Shown: positions 1 through 10,147, numbered from the stretch's first letter. The stretch is DNA of 64,000 nucleotides from Vibrio tritonius (GCF_001547935.1 NZ_AP014636.1:868001-932000); one strand, 5' to 3'. A program made the numbers and translations. Notes: generated by a model from the letters alone, not told the origin.

Positions 1-180
1 GATCCCAAGAAAGCTAAAAGTCCGTATATAAATTAGGGTCTTATCAGTATTTACCCATTTTTTGTCCGTTGTTGAGACATTTTTTGTCACACATCATAGT
101 TTTGAGTTTGTTTCGTCGCAACCTTGCAACAAAATGAGTAGTATTCGACGTGGCTAGAAAAAACAAATAACAGGACAATA

Positions 181-1323
181 ATGAAGTTTCTCCATACTTC
201 GGATTGGCACTTAGGGCGTCAGTTTCATAATGTGTCATTAATTGATGATCAAGACGTTGTCTTACAGCAAGTCGTGGATTATGTTCGTCAGCACTCAGTC
301 GATGCCGTTGTGGTCGCTGGCGATATTTATGATCGCTCCGTTCCGCCAACTCAGGCTATTTTACTTCTCAATCGTGTGATTACTCAGTTATGTCAAGAAC
401 TGAGTACGCCTGTTATTATGATTCCCGGCAACCATGATGGTGCAGCTCGGTTAGGTTTTGGCGCTGAGCAGATGCGTGGCGCAGGTCTGCATATTATTAG
501 CGATTTCTCTCAAATGCTTGAGCCTGTAGTGATTCATACGGACGATGCTGGAGAAGTGGCATTTTATGGCATGCCATATAGCGATCCTGAGCAGGTTCGC
601 CATGAATTACATGCGTCAGTGAGCACCCATGACGAGGCTCACCAGCACTTGTGTGAATTAATTTCTCGCCAGTTTGATTCGTCACAACGTCACGTTTTGA
701 TTAGCCACTGTTTTGTCGATGGAGCGATGGAGTCTGAGTCTGAGCGTCCTTTGTCTATCGGTGGTTCTGATCGTGTTAATCATCAGCATTTTCTAGGATT
801 TGATTACGTGGCGTTAGGCCACTTGCATCAACCACAGTTTAAAGGTGCTGAGTACATTCGATATTCAGGCTCACTGATGAAATACAGCTTCTCCGAACAG
901 CATCAGAAGAAAGGGATGAATCTTGTGGAGATAGACCGAGATGGGTTTGTCGGCACGACGTTTATTCCATTAAAAGCCCCGCATGAAATGCGTATTATCG
1001 AAGGTGAGTTGCAAGCGATTATCGATAGCGCTAAAGATGATCCGCGTCCTGAAGACTATCTATTGGTCCGTTTGACCGATACGCATGCTATTTTGGACCC
1101 AATGGATAAATTGCGCAGTGTTTATCCAAATGTACTGCATTTAGAGAAGCCAGGCATGCTGATTGGTATCGATCAAGAGATGCGTAGCCAGCGCCTTAAG
1201 CGCAGTGAATTAGATATGTTCAAAGACTTTTTCCATGAAGCCCACCAAGTTCCTTTAACCGATGAGCAAGAGCAAGCCGTTATGGATGTCATACAGGCCC
1301 TCAAGCACGGGGAGGAACAGTAA
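181..1323 (+). CDS. sbcD: Exonuclease subunit SbcD
   Basis: Nuclease subunit of the SbcCD (Mre11/Rad50-type) complex, which opens DNA hairpins and trims blocked double-strand ends in the cytoplasm. The 380-residue protein shows the calcineurin-like phosphoesterase motifs in order: DWHLG near residue 8, GDIYDR near 48, GNHD near 85 and GHLHQ near 219, which supply the two-metal site. Length is normal for the family. An AGGA ribosome site lies 5-8 bases before the ATG. The stop is three bases before the start of sbcC, so the two are one operon. Identification is by family motifs and by the neighbour. Confidence 0.96.
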   Translation: MKFLHTSDWHLGRQFHNVSLIDDQDVVLQQVVDYVRQHSVDAVVVAGDIYDRSVPPTQAILLLNRVITQLCQELSTPVIMIPGNHDGAARLGFGAEQMRGAGLHIISDFSQMLEPVVIHTDDAGEVAFYGMPYSDPEQVRHELHASVSTHDEAHQHLCELISRQFDSSQRHVLISHCFVDGAMESESERPLSIGGSDRVNHQHFLGFDYVALGHLHQPQFKGAEYIRYSGSLMKYSFSEQHQKKGMNLVEIDRDGFVGTTFIPLKAPHEMRIIEGELQAIIDSAKDDPRPEDYLLVRLTDTHAILDPMDKLRSVYPNVLHLEKPGMLIGIDQEMRSQRLKRSELDMFKDFFHEAHQVPLTDEQEQAVMDVIQALKHGEEQ

Positions 1324-1326
1324 TTT

Positions 1327-4300
1327 ATGCGACCAATTAAACTCACCATTCAAGCCTTTGGCCCCTTTGCTGGTCAAGAAGAAGTCTGTTTTGATGAATT
1401 TGGCGTGGCCCCGCTGTTTTTGATTAATGGTCCAACTGGGGCCGGAAAAAGCTCGATTCTGGACGCTATTTGTTATGCTCTTTATGGTGAAACGACAGGT
1501 AACGAGCGTTCTGGTGACCAGATGCGCTGTGATTATGCGGATTCACAATTAATCACCGAAGCGACATTTGAATTTGCGTTAGGGCAAAAACGTTACATTG
1601 TCACTCGTAGCCCTGACCAAGAAGTGCCTAAAAAACGGGGTGAGGGTTTTACCCGAAAAGCTCATGCCGTTACATTAGTTGAATTGAAATCTGATGATAG
1701 CGAAGTCTTGCTTGCCAATAAGCCATCTCCGGTTAAAAAGGCGATAGAAGAGTTGCTTGGCTTAGAGGCTAGCCAATTTCGCCAAGTTATGGTGTTACCG
1801 CAAGGGCGTTTTCGTGAGTTGCTATTAGCCAATTCCAAAGACCGAGAAGCGATTTTTGGGCAACTGTTTCAAACGCATATTTATACTCAAATTGAAAAAT
1901 CGCTATTTGATAAAGCAGCGGGTATTCGCCGAGAAAAAGACCAGTTTGATCAACAGATTAAAGGTGCACTCAATGTTGCTTCATTAGAAAATGAAGCGCA
2001 GCTAAAGCAAGAATTGGAATTGACTGCGCCATTGGTTGCTGACCATGAAAAAGCTTATCAAACGCAACAGAAAGTTCGTGATGAACTCAAGCAGCAGTTG
2101 GTGCAAGGTCAACAACTGGTCGGAAAATTTAATCAACGTGAGTCACTCAACCAAGAATTTGCGGTTCTCAATGCTCAATCTGAGCAGGTTGCAGCACAAA
2201 AAGCGCATGTGAAAAGAGCGCTGCAAGCCAGAGAGCTGATGTCGTCTTATCAACAGTTTCAATCTGCTGCAGAGCAGTTAAAGTCCACTCAAGACAAGCT
2301 CGAAAAAGCCAGTCAAACTTTAAAATTGAGTGAATCGAGCCTTCAACAAGCTGATCAGGTAGCCAAGCTCGCCAGAAAAAATGCTGAGCAAATACCAGAA
2401 AAAAATAAAGCCTTGTTTGAAGTGCAGAGCCTAGAGAGAAACCTGCGTACCATTGCCGAGCATGAAGCTCAGCGCTTGGCTGCTGATCAGTCGGTCAATG
2501 CAGCGAAAGAGCAACGGGCAGTGCTAGAGTCGCGTATTGCTAAGGGTGAAATTCACGTTAAAGAAAAACGTGCTGAACTGGAATCCATGACGGCTCAAGT
2601 GGCACAAATTGACAGTAAACAGTGGCAAGTTAACTCCCTGCAGCAACAGATTGAATTACGAACCAAAGAACAAACATTGCATTCGCAACTACAAACTTTG
2701 TTACTAGAACAGAGTAAAGTACAAGCGAATGTGACTCAAGCCAAAACAGAAACTGAGCAAAGCCGTCGTCAGGCCAATCAATTGGAACTGCAATGGCATC
2801 GTAACCAAGCTGCGATACTTGCTGCGACGCTTGAGGACGATTCACCATGCCCGGTATGTGGTAGCCAGTCTCATCCATGTCCAGCAGAGCCCCAAGGTGA
2901 CGTTGTCACTAAAGAGCAGGTTGATGAAGCAAGGCATGTACAGCAACAGCGTTATGATCGAGAGGTTGCTGCTACCGCAGCGCTACAAAAAATTGAACAG
3001 CAACTAACGCATGTAAATGACGAACTACAGCAAGTGATTAAGCAGCTTGAAGGTGTCGTCTCTCTCGACGAGTTGCGACAATCCAAACAAGCTTTAGAAG
3101 CTGAGTTAGAGAAGTTACGTACGCTAAATGTCGCGCACCACAATGATATGCTAATCAAAGCCGAGCAAAAGCTGTTAGCATTGCGCGAAGAGTACAATAA
3201 GCAGTTAAACGTAATTGAGCAGGCGCAACAGCAGCAAACACGTTTGCAGGCTGAATTGGACGCTTTAACGCAAAGTTTATCTCCAGACCTGAACACATTG
3301 GATAAGGTGCTTGCTTATAAAGTATCACTTGAGCAGGAGATTGCGCAGTTAACCTTGGCAGAACAACAAGCTCAGCAAGCATGGGTTAATGCACAAAGCC
3401 AATTAAGCGCGGCACGTTCTACGTTTGAATCGTTCACAGAACAACAGCAACAGTGGATGAATGAAGTTGCCAAAAAACAAGCGGTTTGGGACAAGGAACT
3501 AACAGAAAGTGTGTTTACAAGTGTTGAAGAATATCAACAGTCATTACTTGATAACCAAGAGCGTGAAAAGCTTGAAGCCTCTATCAACGAACATGAATCT
3601 CGTTTATCTAGATTGCAAGGTCAACTAGAAGCTTTAAATAAAGAACTGGCAGAACAAATTAAGCCTGAACTCGATGACATTGAGCATCAAGTTGCTCAAT
3701 GTCAAAATGCGGTTAATCATGCTTTTGAGCAGTTTACACAGGCTAAGTCTAAGTTAGACAATCTGAATCAAGTAACACAAAAATTACAAAATCTGTACAG
3801 TAAAAATGCGCAATTAGAGGCACAGTATCAAGTGATTGGTACTTTGAGTGATATAGCTAATGGTCGAACAGGCGCTAAAGTGAGCTTACACCGATTTGTA
3901 TTGGGTGTATTACTTGATGATGTGTTGATACAAGCATCGCAGCGTTTACAACGTATGAGTAAGGGCCGCTATGTCTTGCGCCGTAAACAAGAACGAGCCA
4001 AAGGTAATGCTGGTTCTGGTTTAGATCTCATGGTAGAAGATGGCTATACCGGCAAATGGCGTGATGTAGCAACTTTATCGGGCGGTGAGTCCTTTATGGC
4101 AGCACTTTCATTGGCGTTGGGAGTGTCGGATGTAGTGCAATCATACAGTGGTGGAGTACGGCTCGATACTCTGTTTATTGATGAAGGATTTGGTAGCCTA
4201 GACCCAGAATCTTTAGACTTGGCGATTCAAACACTGGTTGATTTGCAGCAAGGGGGTAGAACGATCGGTATCATCTCCCATGTAACAGAATTAAAAGAAC

Positions 4301-4365
4301 AAATTTCATTACGGTTGGATATTACACCAACACGTAAAGGCAGTTCAGTAGCACTGCACAAATAG
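1327..4365 (+). CDS. sbcC: Exonuclease subunit SbcC (SMC-like ATPase)
   Basis: ATPase partner of SbcD. The 1012-residue protein has the expected layout: an N-terminal Walker A (GPTGAGKSS, about residues 36-44), a long Gln/Glu/Ala-rich antiparallel coiled coil, a central zinc hook CPVC (C508 and C511), the second coil, then the ABC signature LSGGES and Walker B LFIDEGFGSLD near the C terminus. Globular ends hydrolyse ATP while the hooks dimerise to hold DNA ends for SbcD. The ribosome site GGGAGGA sits inside the end of sbcD, so translation is coupled. The several minus-strand open frames inside it are shadows of the repetitive coil. Confidence 0.96.
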   Translation: MRPIKLTIQAFGPFAGQEEVCFDEFGVAPLFLINGPTGAGKSSILDAICYALYGETTGNERSGDQMRCDYADSQLITEATFEFALGQKRYIVTRSPDQEVPKKRGEGFTRKAHAVTLVELKSDDSEVLLANKPSPVKKAIEELLGLEASQFRQVMVLPQGRFRELLLANSKDREAIFGQLFQTHIYTQIEKSLFDKAAGIRREKDQFDQQIKGALNVASLENEAQLKQELELTAPLVADHEKAYQTQQKVRDELKQQLVQGQQLVGKFNQRESLNQEFAVLNAQSEQVAAQKAHVKRALQARELMSSYQQFQSAAEQLKSTQDKLEKASQTLKLSESSLQQADQVAKLARKNAEQIPEKNKALFEVQSLERNLRTIAEHEAQRLAADQSVNAAKEQRAVLESRIAKGEIHVKEKRAELESMTAQVAQIDSKQWQVNSLQQQIELRTKEQTLHSQLQTLLLEQSKVQANVTQAKTETEQSRRQANQLELQWHRNQAAILAATLEDDSPCPVCGSQSHPCPAEPQGDVVTKEQVDEARHVQQQRYDREVAATAALQKIEQQLTHVNDELQQVIKQLEGVVSLDELRQSKQALEAELEKLRTLNVAHHNDMLIKAEQKLLALREEYNKQLNVIEQAQQQQTRLQAELDALTQSLSPDLNTLDKVLAYKVSLEQEIAQLTLAEQQAQQAWVNAQSQLSAARSTFESFTEQQQQWMNEVAKKQAVWDKELTESVFTSVEEYQQSLLDNQEREKLEASINEHESRLSRLQGQLEALNKELAEQIKPELDDIEHQVAQCQNAVNHAFEQFTQAKSKLDNLNQVTQKLQNLYSKNAQLEAQYQVIGTLSDIANGRTGAKVSLHRFVLGVLLDDVLIQASQRLQRMSKGRYVLRRKQERAKGNAGSGLDLMVEDGYTGKWRDVATLSGGESFMAALSLALGVSDVVQSYSGGVRLDTLFIDEGFGSLDPESLDLAIQTLVDLQQGGRTIGIISHVTELKEQISLRLDITPTRKGSSVALHK

Positions 4366-4484
4366 TGCAAAATAAAAAAATAACGGCTTTTAAAAATCAA
4401 AAACGACCTCCGAATACGGCGGCAATTATTTAGATATAGCTTAAGTAGATAACCATGAAAATTATGTCAGGTTGGTGAGATTAC

Positions 4485-6569
4485 ATGGACGTAATCAAAA
4501 AAGTGTATCAATACGCGGAGCCCAATTTAACGATTGTTGGGTGGCTAGGAGCCATCGGATATCCGCTCTATTTTGTGTTGTGGGAATACGCATTTCCGCA
4601 ACCCCATGAATCGTTGCTATTACGCATAATAGCGTGCCTATTATTTGTGGGGATGGCGCTGCGCGAAAGGATGCCAAAGCATTGGCAGCCTCGGTTACCT
4701 TATGTCTATTTTGGTACTTGCCTAGTTTGTTTACCTTTCTTTTTTGGCTATTTATTGCTGATGAATGAATGGTCAACAGTATGGGCCATGTCTTTTATGG
4801 CGCAAATCTTCTTACATATCCTGCTGGTTTATGAACCAAAGGTAATGATATTTCAATCGATTACCGGTGTGGGCTTAGCCTATTTAGCGGTGTATGTCTT
4901 TGATGGTCAACCGGAACACTTGCAGGTGCAGTGGGTTTATTTACCGATCTTCGCTTTTACCTACGTTTTTGGCAATTTATTCAATTTTCGCAATCGTGTT
5001 ACCCATGAAGCGAAGGTCTCCATCGCTCGCTCGTTTGGCGCGGGTATTGCCCATGAAATGCGCAATCCTTTCAGCGCGCTTAAATCTTCAATCGATGTAC
5101 TGAAAACCATGGTGCCAGAAGCGCGTGGGGAAAACACAAAACCTTCCACAATATCGGGAAGCGAAGTGGTTTTGGTCAATGAGATTTTGGATAACGCCAG
5201 TGAGGTCATTCGTGCGGGTAATGAAACGATCGATCTGCTGTTAACATCGATTGATCAAAATCGCATTGCGGCGAAAACGTTTAAAAAATACGATGCGACA
5301 ACAGTCGTTCAACGCAGTTTAGATTCGTTTGCGTATAAACGACCAGAGGATCGCGAAGCAGTCAGTTATCACGTCAGTCATGATTTTGAGTTCTTTGGTA
5401 GTGATACGCTGTTGCAATTCACCCTCTATAACCTGTTAAAAAACGCGTTTTACTATCAGAATAACGAACATTTCAACATTCACATTGAGTTAAAATGCCA
5501 AGGCGATTTGAATATCATTACCGTACGTGATAATGGCGTAGGGATCGAGTCGCATCTACTTGAAGAGGTATTTAAAGACTTTTATACCTTTGGTAAGAAA
5601 CACGGTTATGGATTGGGTTTACCATTCTGCCGTAAAGTTATGAAATCGTTTGGCGGCAATATTTACTGCAGCTCAGTGTTCGGTGAATGGACTGAATTCA
5701 CACTCTGTTTCCCTGCCTACGATTCAGAAAAAGTCGAGTTGATGAAAGAGGAGTTGTTGCGTTCAAAAAATGTACTTTACGTGGGACGACCAGGGTTGTT
5801 TACTCGAGTACTTGAGCAACAAGCGTTTTATAAGCATTTCCAGTTGCAGGTTGCCTCGCTGCAAGAACTCTTGCTGGATGTTAAAAATGAATTTGAAAGT
5901 GACCTCGTTATCATCGATTTGGAACAAGTCGGTATTGATTGGGATAAGTTAGAGCTGCTCAATTCTCGGTTAAACTTCGGCCAAAGTAAAATTGCGTATC
6001 TTTATGACAGTAATCACTACTATCCAATTGATATTTCGTCCAAAAATAATGTATTCCCATTAGAGTATCGTGTGCTGCAACTTGATACGGATAATATTAT
6101 TGATCTCCTGCTGTTTGATTCTAAAGAAACTATCACGGCGCAAACTCTCGCTATTGCCAATGAGATGTACGACGAACATGAGGCTGAAGCGGAAGTTGAT
6201 GTGGGTTCTAAACGCGTCTTAATTGTCGATGATAACCATTCTTTGCGCGCAATTACGGTGTTGTTATTGCGTAAAATGGGATTTGATGTGTTAGAAGCAC
6301 GCGATGGTAAACACGCTTTAGAAGTGCTAGATAGAAACGATGTTGACCTTGTATTAATGGACATTGAAATGCCTGTTATGGATGGTTTAGAGGCAACGCA
6401 AGCGATTCGTCTGTCTAACAAACGCTATCGTCAAGTGCCGATAGTGGGGTACACCGGCGACAATAGTTTAAAAACCATTCATGATGTGCATGCCGCTGGC
6501 ATGGATGATCATATGACGAAGCCCGCCGAGAAAGAGGTACTACTCAATACCATTTTACGTTGGGCTTAA
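4485..6569 (+). CDS. cqsS: CAI-1 autoinducer hybrid sensor kinase/phosphatase CqsS
   Basis: Inner-membrane quorum-sensing receptor for (Z)-3-aminoundec-2-en-4-one-type signals; in vibrios it feeds phosphate through LuxU to LuxO. About six hydrophobic segments occupy residues 15-170, followed by an HK box with H190 (AHEMRNPFSALK), an ATPase domain (DNGVGIES, GYGLGLPF), a linker and a C-terminal receiver with D626 (LVLMDIEMPV) and K near 680. I recognise it from close similarity over the whole length to remembered V. cholerae CqsS (686 residues). At the position equivalent to V. cholerae C170, which influences ligand chain-length selectivity, this protein has F166. The synthase gene cqsA, normally adjacent, is absent here. 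Confidence 0.94.
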   Translation: MDVIKKVYQYAEPNLTIVGWLGAIGYPLYFVLWEYAFPQPHESLLLRIIACLLFVGMALRERMPKHWQPRLPYVYFGTCLVCLPFFFGYLLLMNEWSTVWAMSFMAQIFLHILLVYEPKVMIFQSITGVGLAYLAVYVFDGQPEHLQVQWVYLPIFAFTYVFGNLFNFRNRVTHEAKVSIARSFGAGIAHEMRNPFSALKSSIDVLKTMVPEARGENTKPSTISGSEVVLVNEILDNASEVIRAGNETIDLLLTSIDQNRIAAKTFKKYDATTVVQRSLDSFAYKRPEDREAVSYHVSHDFEFFGSDTLLQFTLYNLLKNAFYYQNNEHFNIHIELKCQGDLNIITVRDNGVGIESHLLEEVFKDFYTFGKKHGYGLGLPFCRKVMKSFGGNIYCSSVFGEWTEFTLCFPAYDSEKVELMKEELLRSKNVLYVGRPGLFTRVLEQQAFYKHFQLQVASLQELLLDVKNEFESDLVIIDLEQVGIDWDKLELLNSRLNFGQSKIAYLYDSNHYYPIDISSKNNVFPLEYRVLQLDTDNIIDLLLFDSKETITAQTLAIANEMYDEHEAEAEVDVGSKRVLIVDDNHSLRAITVLLLRKMGFDVLEARDGKHALEVLDRNDVDLVLMDIEMPVMDGLEATQAIRLSNKRYRQVPIVGYTGDNSLKTIHDVHAAGMDDHMTKPAEKEVLLNTILRWA

Positions 6570-6647
6570 TTATCACTCATTGATGAAACTCTGGATTCTG
6601 TATTTGGAGAGGCCTTATATTCAATCTAAGTAGACAGGTTACTTAAG

Positions 6648-7031
6648 ATGAAAAAAATTTATGCAGGGTTATTAGTTACATTCGCAAGTCATGCAATGGC
6701 TTTTGATATTGACCCTCGTTGTAATCTTCCTGAGCAATTATGTGAGCTGCAATTAAAATTTGAAGCCTCGGATCAAGAACTTAATGATGTGTATCAACAT
6801 ATCATGAGCCATATCGAGTCGGATTATTTCGCTGCGTCCATGGTTGATAAAAAAGAGATAAAAGATAGTCTCATAAAAAGCGAACGTGCATGGTTAGCGT
6901 TTTTAAAGCAGAATTGTAATGCGGTGAGAGTATTAAATAGTGGCGGTTCAGGGAAAAATGAGGCTGAAACGGAATGCTTAATCGATATGACAAATCAAAG
7001 AATCCATTTTTTAAAAGAGACTTACCGTTAA
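6648..7031 (+). CDS. LprI-like (DUF1311) secreted protein
   Basis: A 127-residue protein with a clear Sec signal peptide (MKKIYAGLLVTFASHAMA, cleavage near 18). The mature part fits the LprI/DUF1311 family: an early D-E-L-N-D-V-Y helix, a conserved R-A-W-L-A-F segment and paired cysteines (CNLPEQLC, NCNAV, ECLID). Some family members inhibit lysozyme in the periplasm; whether this one does cannot be read from the sequence. It stands alone, 78 bases after cqsS and followed by repeat remnants. In V. cholerae the cqsS neighbourhood carries cqsA, so this gene sits where that gene might be expected. Confidence 0.75.
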   Translation: MKKIYAGLLVTFASHAMAFDIDPRCNLPEQLCELQLKFEASDQELNDVYQHIMSHIESDYFAASMVDKKEIKDSLIKSERAWLAFLKQNCNAVRVLNSGGSGKNEAETECLIDMTNQRIHFLKETYR

Positions 7032-7185
7032 TACCCAAGCAACCCAAAGATGCCGTTTTAGCCAGAATATACCCAAGTAACCTCAAGATGCGGTTTCAGC
7101 GAGAATGTATTCGCTCATAGGCAAGGCACCGATTTGAATACATAGTTATATTTAAACACATAGTATTCTACATAGAAAATAAATA
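7032..7185. repeat. Decayed copies of the TATACCCAA repeat element
   Basis: Bases 7032-7067 are a degenerate copy of the left end of a repeat family, and 7068 onward begins a second, better copy (tatacccaagtaacctcaag, then the gcggtttcagcgag block). That copy matches the full-length copy at 25976 for about 80 bases. It is then broken by an insertion or rearrangement near 7150 and never reaches the opposite terminus. The full copies are 266 bp. Confidence 0.8.
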
Positions 7186-7189
7186 TCCA

Positions 7190-7222
7190 TAAAAAAACGC
7201 TGCTCTTAAGCAGCGTTTTTTA
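7190..7222. terminator. Bidirectional terminator after clcA
   Basis: Nine-base stem AACGCTGCT / AGCAGCGTT with a four-base loop, flanked by an A run on the left and a T run on the right. It can stop transcription of clcA (minus strand) and of anything coming rightward from the cqsS side. Confidence 0.9.
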
Positions 7223-7236
7223 TTATTGGGAATCAA

Positions 7237-8673
7237 TTACTGCGCAGCTTGTGTCGCTGATGCCTGATTGGCTGCCGGATCTTGTGCTGGCAAGTCCTGT
7301 TGCTGCAATTTTTCTTTCTTCAAAGTGCGGTGTAGCAACTGGCTGTAAATCGGTTGACCGCCAAGCATTTGGGCGAAGATAACCGCTCCTAAACATGTAA
7401 TGATCAACGGTAGAATCAAGTAGTAGTTATTGGTCATTTCGATAACTAGTAAAATCCCAGTAACGGGGGCACGTACAGTTGCAGCAAATAGGGCACCCAT
7501 ACCTGCAATGGCAAACATTCCGGGTTCAATATCTAACCCAGGGAATAAGCTGTGTGCGATTAAACCAAAGGCATATCCAAATAGAGTGCCAAGGGCCAGC
7601 ATCGGAGCGAAGATACCGCCTGGTGCTCCAGAACCAAAACAGCACAAGGTAGTGAAAATACGGCCTAAGAACAGCAATAACAAAAATCCTGCTGCGTAGC
7701 CACCATTGGTAATATTTGGAATAAGTGCGATACCGCCGCCTGTTAAATCAGGCACATAGAGGAGAGTTAAGCCAAAACATCCACCAATGAACCCTCCGAC
7801 TAACAAGTAGCGCTTGCGGTCGTTGCGATGTAGTTTGGCAAAGAAGTCCTGAGCACGAGTGACCAGATTATTGAAAACCACACCAAAAATACCAAACAAG
7901 ACGCCGAGTAATAAGAAGAGTCCCAAAGATACTAAATCAGGGGCATGGTATTGAGGCATTTTGATAACAGCAGCTTGGCCATTGATAATACGAAATATAA
8001 TATTAGACGTTACCGAAGAGATGATAACGGCTTTAATTGAAATCAATGAGTAGCGAAATTGTGGACGCATCTCTTCAACCACAAACATAATCCCAGCGAG
8101 GGGAGCATTAAATGCAGCAGATAGACCACCAGCCGCACCAGCCGCTAATAATGAGTGACGAGTATCTTCGTTTTTTACCCGGAAGATATCTGACACCATG
8201 CGACCAATCGCACCGCCCATCTGCACGGTAGGCCCTTCACGCCCTAACACCATACCTGAACCAAGAGCGCCCATACCACCAAAGAACTTAACAGGTAATA
8301 CTCTCCACCAACGAACAGGGCGCATGCCGTCCATCGCCCCTTCAATTTCTGGAATACCAGAACCGGCTGCTTCTGGGCAAAAACGGTGTACCAAGTAATA
8401 ACCTACGACAGCCAAAAGTGCGCTAATAATAAATGCAGCCAAACCCAAAGGTAGAATGTTAACTAAATGGTTAGATAGCCATTGAGTACGACTTTCTGAT
8501 ACGAGACGTACCGCATGTTCAAAGTAGGTGCCAACAAAACCGGATAACACACCCACCATCACTGACATGAGCAGGACAGACATAGGGGCTTTATCGATGG
8601 AGAGAAATTGGTTGATGGTATCTTTGGGTACTTTTGCAAGTAAACTATGTGTTAATTTCTCTCTCGCGGTCAT
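7237..8673 (-). CDS. clcA: ClC-type H+/Cl- exchange transporter ClcA
   Basis: Inner-membrane proton/chloride antiporter, known in enterics to support extreme acid resistance. From the chosen Met the protein is 478 residues, close to E. coli ClcA (473). The chloride-selectivity motifs are visible in order: GSGIPE, GREGPTVQ (gating glutamate), VVEEMRPQF (internal proton glutamate), GSGAPGGIFAPMLALG and the late tyrosine region. A longer frame starts at 8754, but its extra 27 residues look non-native; an AAAGGG sequence lies just upstream of the Met at 8673. Monocistronic, divergent from the COG0523 gene. Confidence 0.93.
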   Translation of the reverse strand: MTAREKLTHSLLAKVPKDTINQFLSIDKAPMSVLLMSVMVGVLSGFVGTYFEHAVRLVSESRTQWLSNHLVNILPLGLAAFIISALLAVVGYYLVHRFCPEAAGSGIPEIEGAMDGMRPVRWWRVLPVKFFGGMGALGSGMVLGREGPTVQMGGAIGRMVSDIFRVKNEDTRHSLLAAGAAGGLSAAFNAPLAGIMFVVEEMRPQFRYSLISIKAVIISSVTSNIIFRIINGQAAVIKMPQYHAPDLVSLGLFLLLGVLFGIFGVVFNNLVTRAQDFFAKLHRNDRKRYLLVGGFIGGCFGLTLLYVPDLTGGGIALIPNITNGGYAAGFLLLLFLGRIFTTLCCFGSGAPGGIFAPMLALGTLFGYAFGLIAHSLFPGLDIEPGMFAIAGMGALFAATVRAPVTGILLVIEMTNNYYLILPLIITCLGAVIFAQMLGGQPIYSQLLHRTLKKEKLQQQDLPAQDPAANQASATQAAQ

Positions 8674-9081
8674 TTGAGATGGGCCCTTTGGGATTAAGAT
8701 AGGTGAAAAAAAAGTGAAACAGCGCAGATTATACGCTGGTTTAAAATGAACCAAACCTATATAACTGAAATGTTGAATTTCAAATATGGTGAAAAATCAA
8801 CGACCGCTAATAAGTTATGAGATTATGGAATCACTTTAAGCCCTATTATCAAGGTTCTTGTTCAAGCTGCATTGCTTTTGATCAAAATTAGTTGAGGACT
8901 TAAAACTTTTTTTAAATAACGAAAAGCTATGAGGTCATTTCCGTGTTAGAACATCGATTAATGGCTGATTAAGCGGTTGCTAAACTATCTCGATAAACCA
9001 GTGACGACCGCTGATAAAGCTGCTGACCTTATTGGTAAAGAGAGGGAATTTCTATATACTCGCGCCATTAAGGAGCACGCC
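8674..9081. other. Divergent promoter region clcA / COG0523 GTPase
   Basis: About 400 bases without a gene. The right end holds a plausible -10 (TATACT near 9055) and the AAGGAG ribosome site for the GTPase. An open frame begins at 8977, but its first 35 codons run through this promoter-like sequence and are not supported. I see no recognised operator. Confidence 0.5.
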
Positions 9082-10107
9082 ATGACAAGAAAAATCCCAA
9101 CGAACATTATTACTGGTTTTCTCGGAGTCGGAAAAACAACCACCATCCTCAACCTACTGAAAAACAAACCGGCCGATGAAAAGTGGGCGGTATTGGTCAA
9201 CGAGTTTGGCGAGATCGGTATTGATGGCGCTATGATGTCTGATCAAGGTGCAGTGATTAAGGAAGTGCAGGGTGGTTGTATGTGCTGCGCTGCTGGCGTA
9301 CCAATGTCGGTCGCTATCACGGCTTTATTACGTCAAAAGCCTGATCGCTTATTGATTGAACCTACAGGCTTGGGTCACCCTAAAGAAGTGGTGGCAACCT
9401 TGGTATCAGAGCAATATTCTCCTTACGTCGATTTAAAAGCCACGATTACACTCGTCGATCCGCGTAATCTGCGCAACACCAAGTACACCGAAAACGCTAA
9501 TTTTAACGATCAATTAAACTGTGGGGATGTGATTGCCGCAACGAAAATCGATCTCTCTACTGCTGAAGATTTGGACGCGTTTAGTGCTTGGATTGCCGCC
9601 CAACAACCCGCCAAATTGGCGGCACTACAGTTGGTTAACGGTAATCTTGATTACACGGTTTTAGACATGGTTCGTGAGTCAAATAGCGCATCAGCACATA
9701 TTGAAGCTCACCACCACGAGCATGCCAGTCAAGAACCTCAATTTGAACTGGCGCCGGGGGAGGCTTTTGTACGTCGTGAAAATCGTGGGCAAGGTTATTA
9801 CAGTTGTGGTTGGCTATTTGGTGCAGAATACCATTTCCAGTTCGATGATATTTTTTCGCTTTTTACCGACCTAACAGCAGAACGTGTTAAGGCCGTGGTC
9901 AATACGGAACGCGGCTGTTATGCGTTTAATGCGACAGACGGTGTGGTATCGGTATTTGAAATGAGTTTAGAAGGGTTTGAATCTCGTATTGAGGTGATTG
10001 ATTCCCAATTAATGCCATGGGATGAACTAGAACAAATTTTACTGAAATTATCCGGTATTCTCGTGCCCTTTGATTGGACGTTGAAAACGCCATCGAGTGA
10101 CAAATAG
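9082..10107 (+). CDS. COG0523 (CobW/YjiA/ZNG1-type) metal-handling GTPase
   Basis: G3E-family P-loop GTPase of 341 residues; relatives deliver metals such as zinc or cobalt to client proteins. Visible are Walker A GFLGVGKTT (about 10-18), the metal-binding CxCC motif in GGCMCCA (about 62-68), EPTGLGHP (Walker B region), the base-specificity motif (AATKIDL) and a His-rich loop (EAHHHEHAS) before the CobW C-terminal domain (RGCYAFNATDG region). AAGGAG at 9070-9075 precedes the chosen ATG at 9082; a longer frame from 8977 lacks a ribosome site. The exact metal cannot be told. No Zur-like operator was recognised. Confidence 0.88.
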   Translation: MTRKIPTNIITGFLGVGKTTTILNLLKNKPADEKWAVLVNEFGEIGIDGAMMSDQGAVIKEVQGGCMCCAAGVPMSVAITALLRQKPDRLLIEPTGLGHPKEVVATLVSEQYSPYVDLKATITLVDPRNLRNTKYTENANFNDQLNCGDVIAATKIDLSTAEDLDAFSAWIAAQQPAKLAALQLVNGNLDYTVLDMVRESNSASAHIEAHHHEHASQEPQFELAPGEAFVRRENRGQGYYSCGWLFGAEYHFQFDDIFSLFTDLTAERVKAVVNTERGCYAFNATDGVVSVFEMSLEGFESRIEVIDSQLMPWDELEQILLKLSGILVPFDWTLKTPSSDK

Positions 10108-10147
10108 AACGAGCTGAGCGGAATACGAAAAACAAAGTTTCGAAAAT

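Noticed and set aside
2630..3382. Minus-strand and alternate-frame open frames inside sbcC
   Set aside because: They are shadows of the Gln/Glu/Ala-rich coiled coil; no ribosome site or family similarity.
8977..9081. N-terminal extension of the COG0523 GTPase
   Set aside because: The added 35 codons cover promoter-like sequence, and a good AAGGAG site precedes the ATG at 9082.
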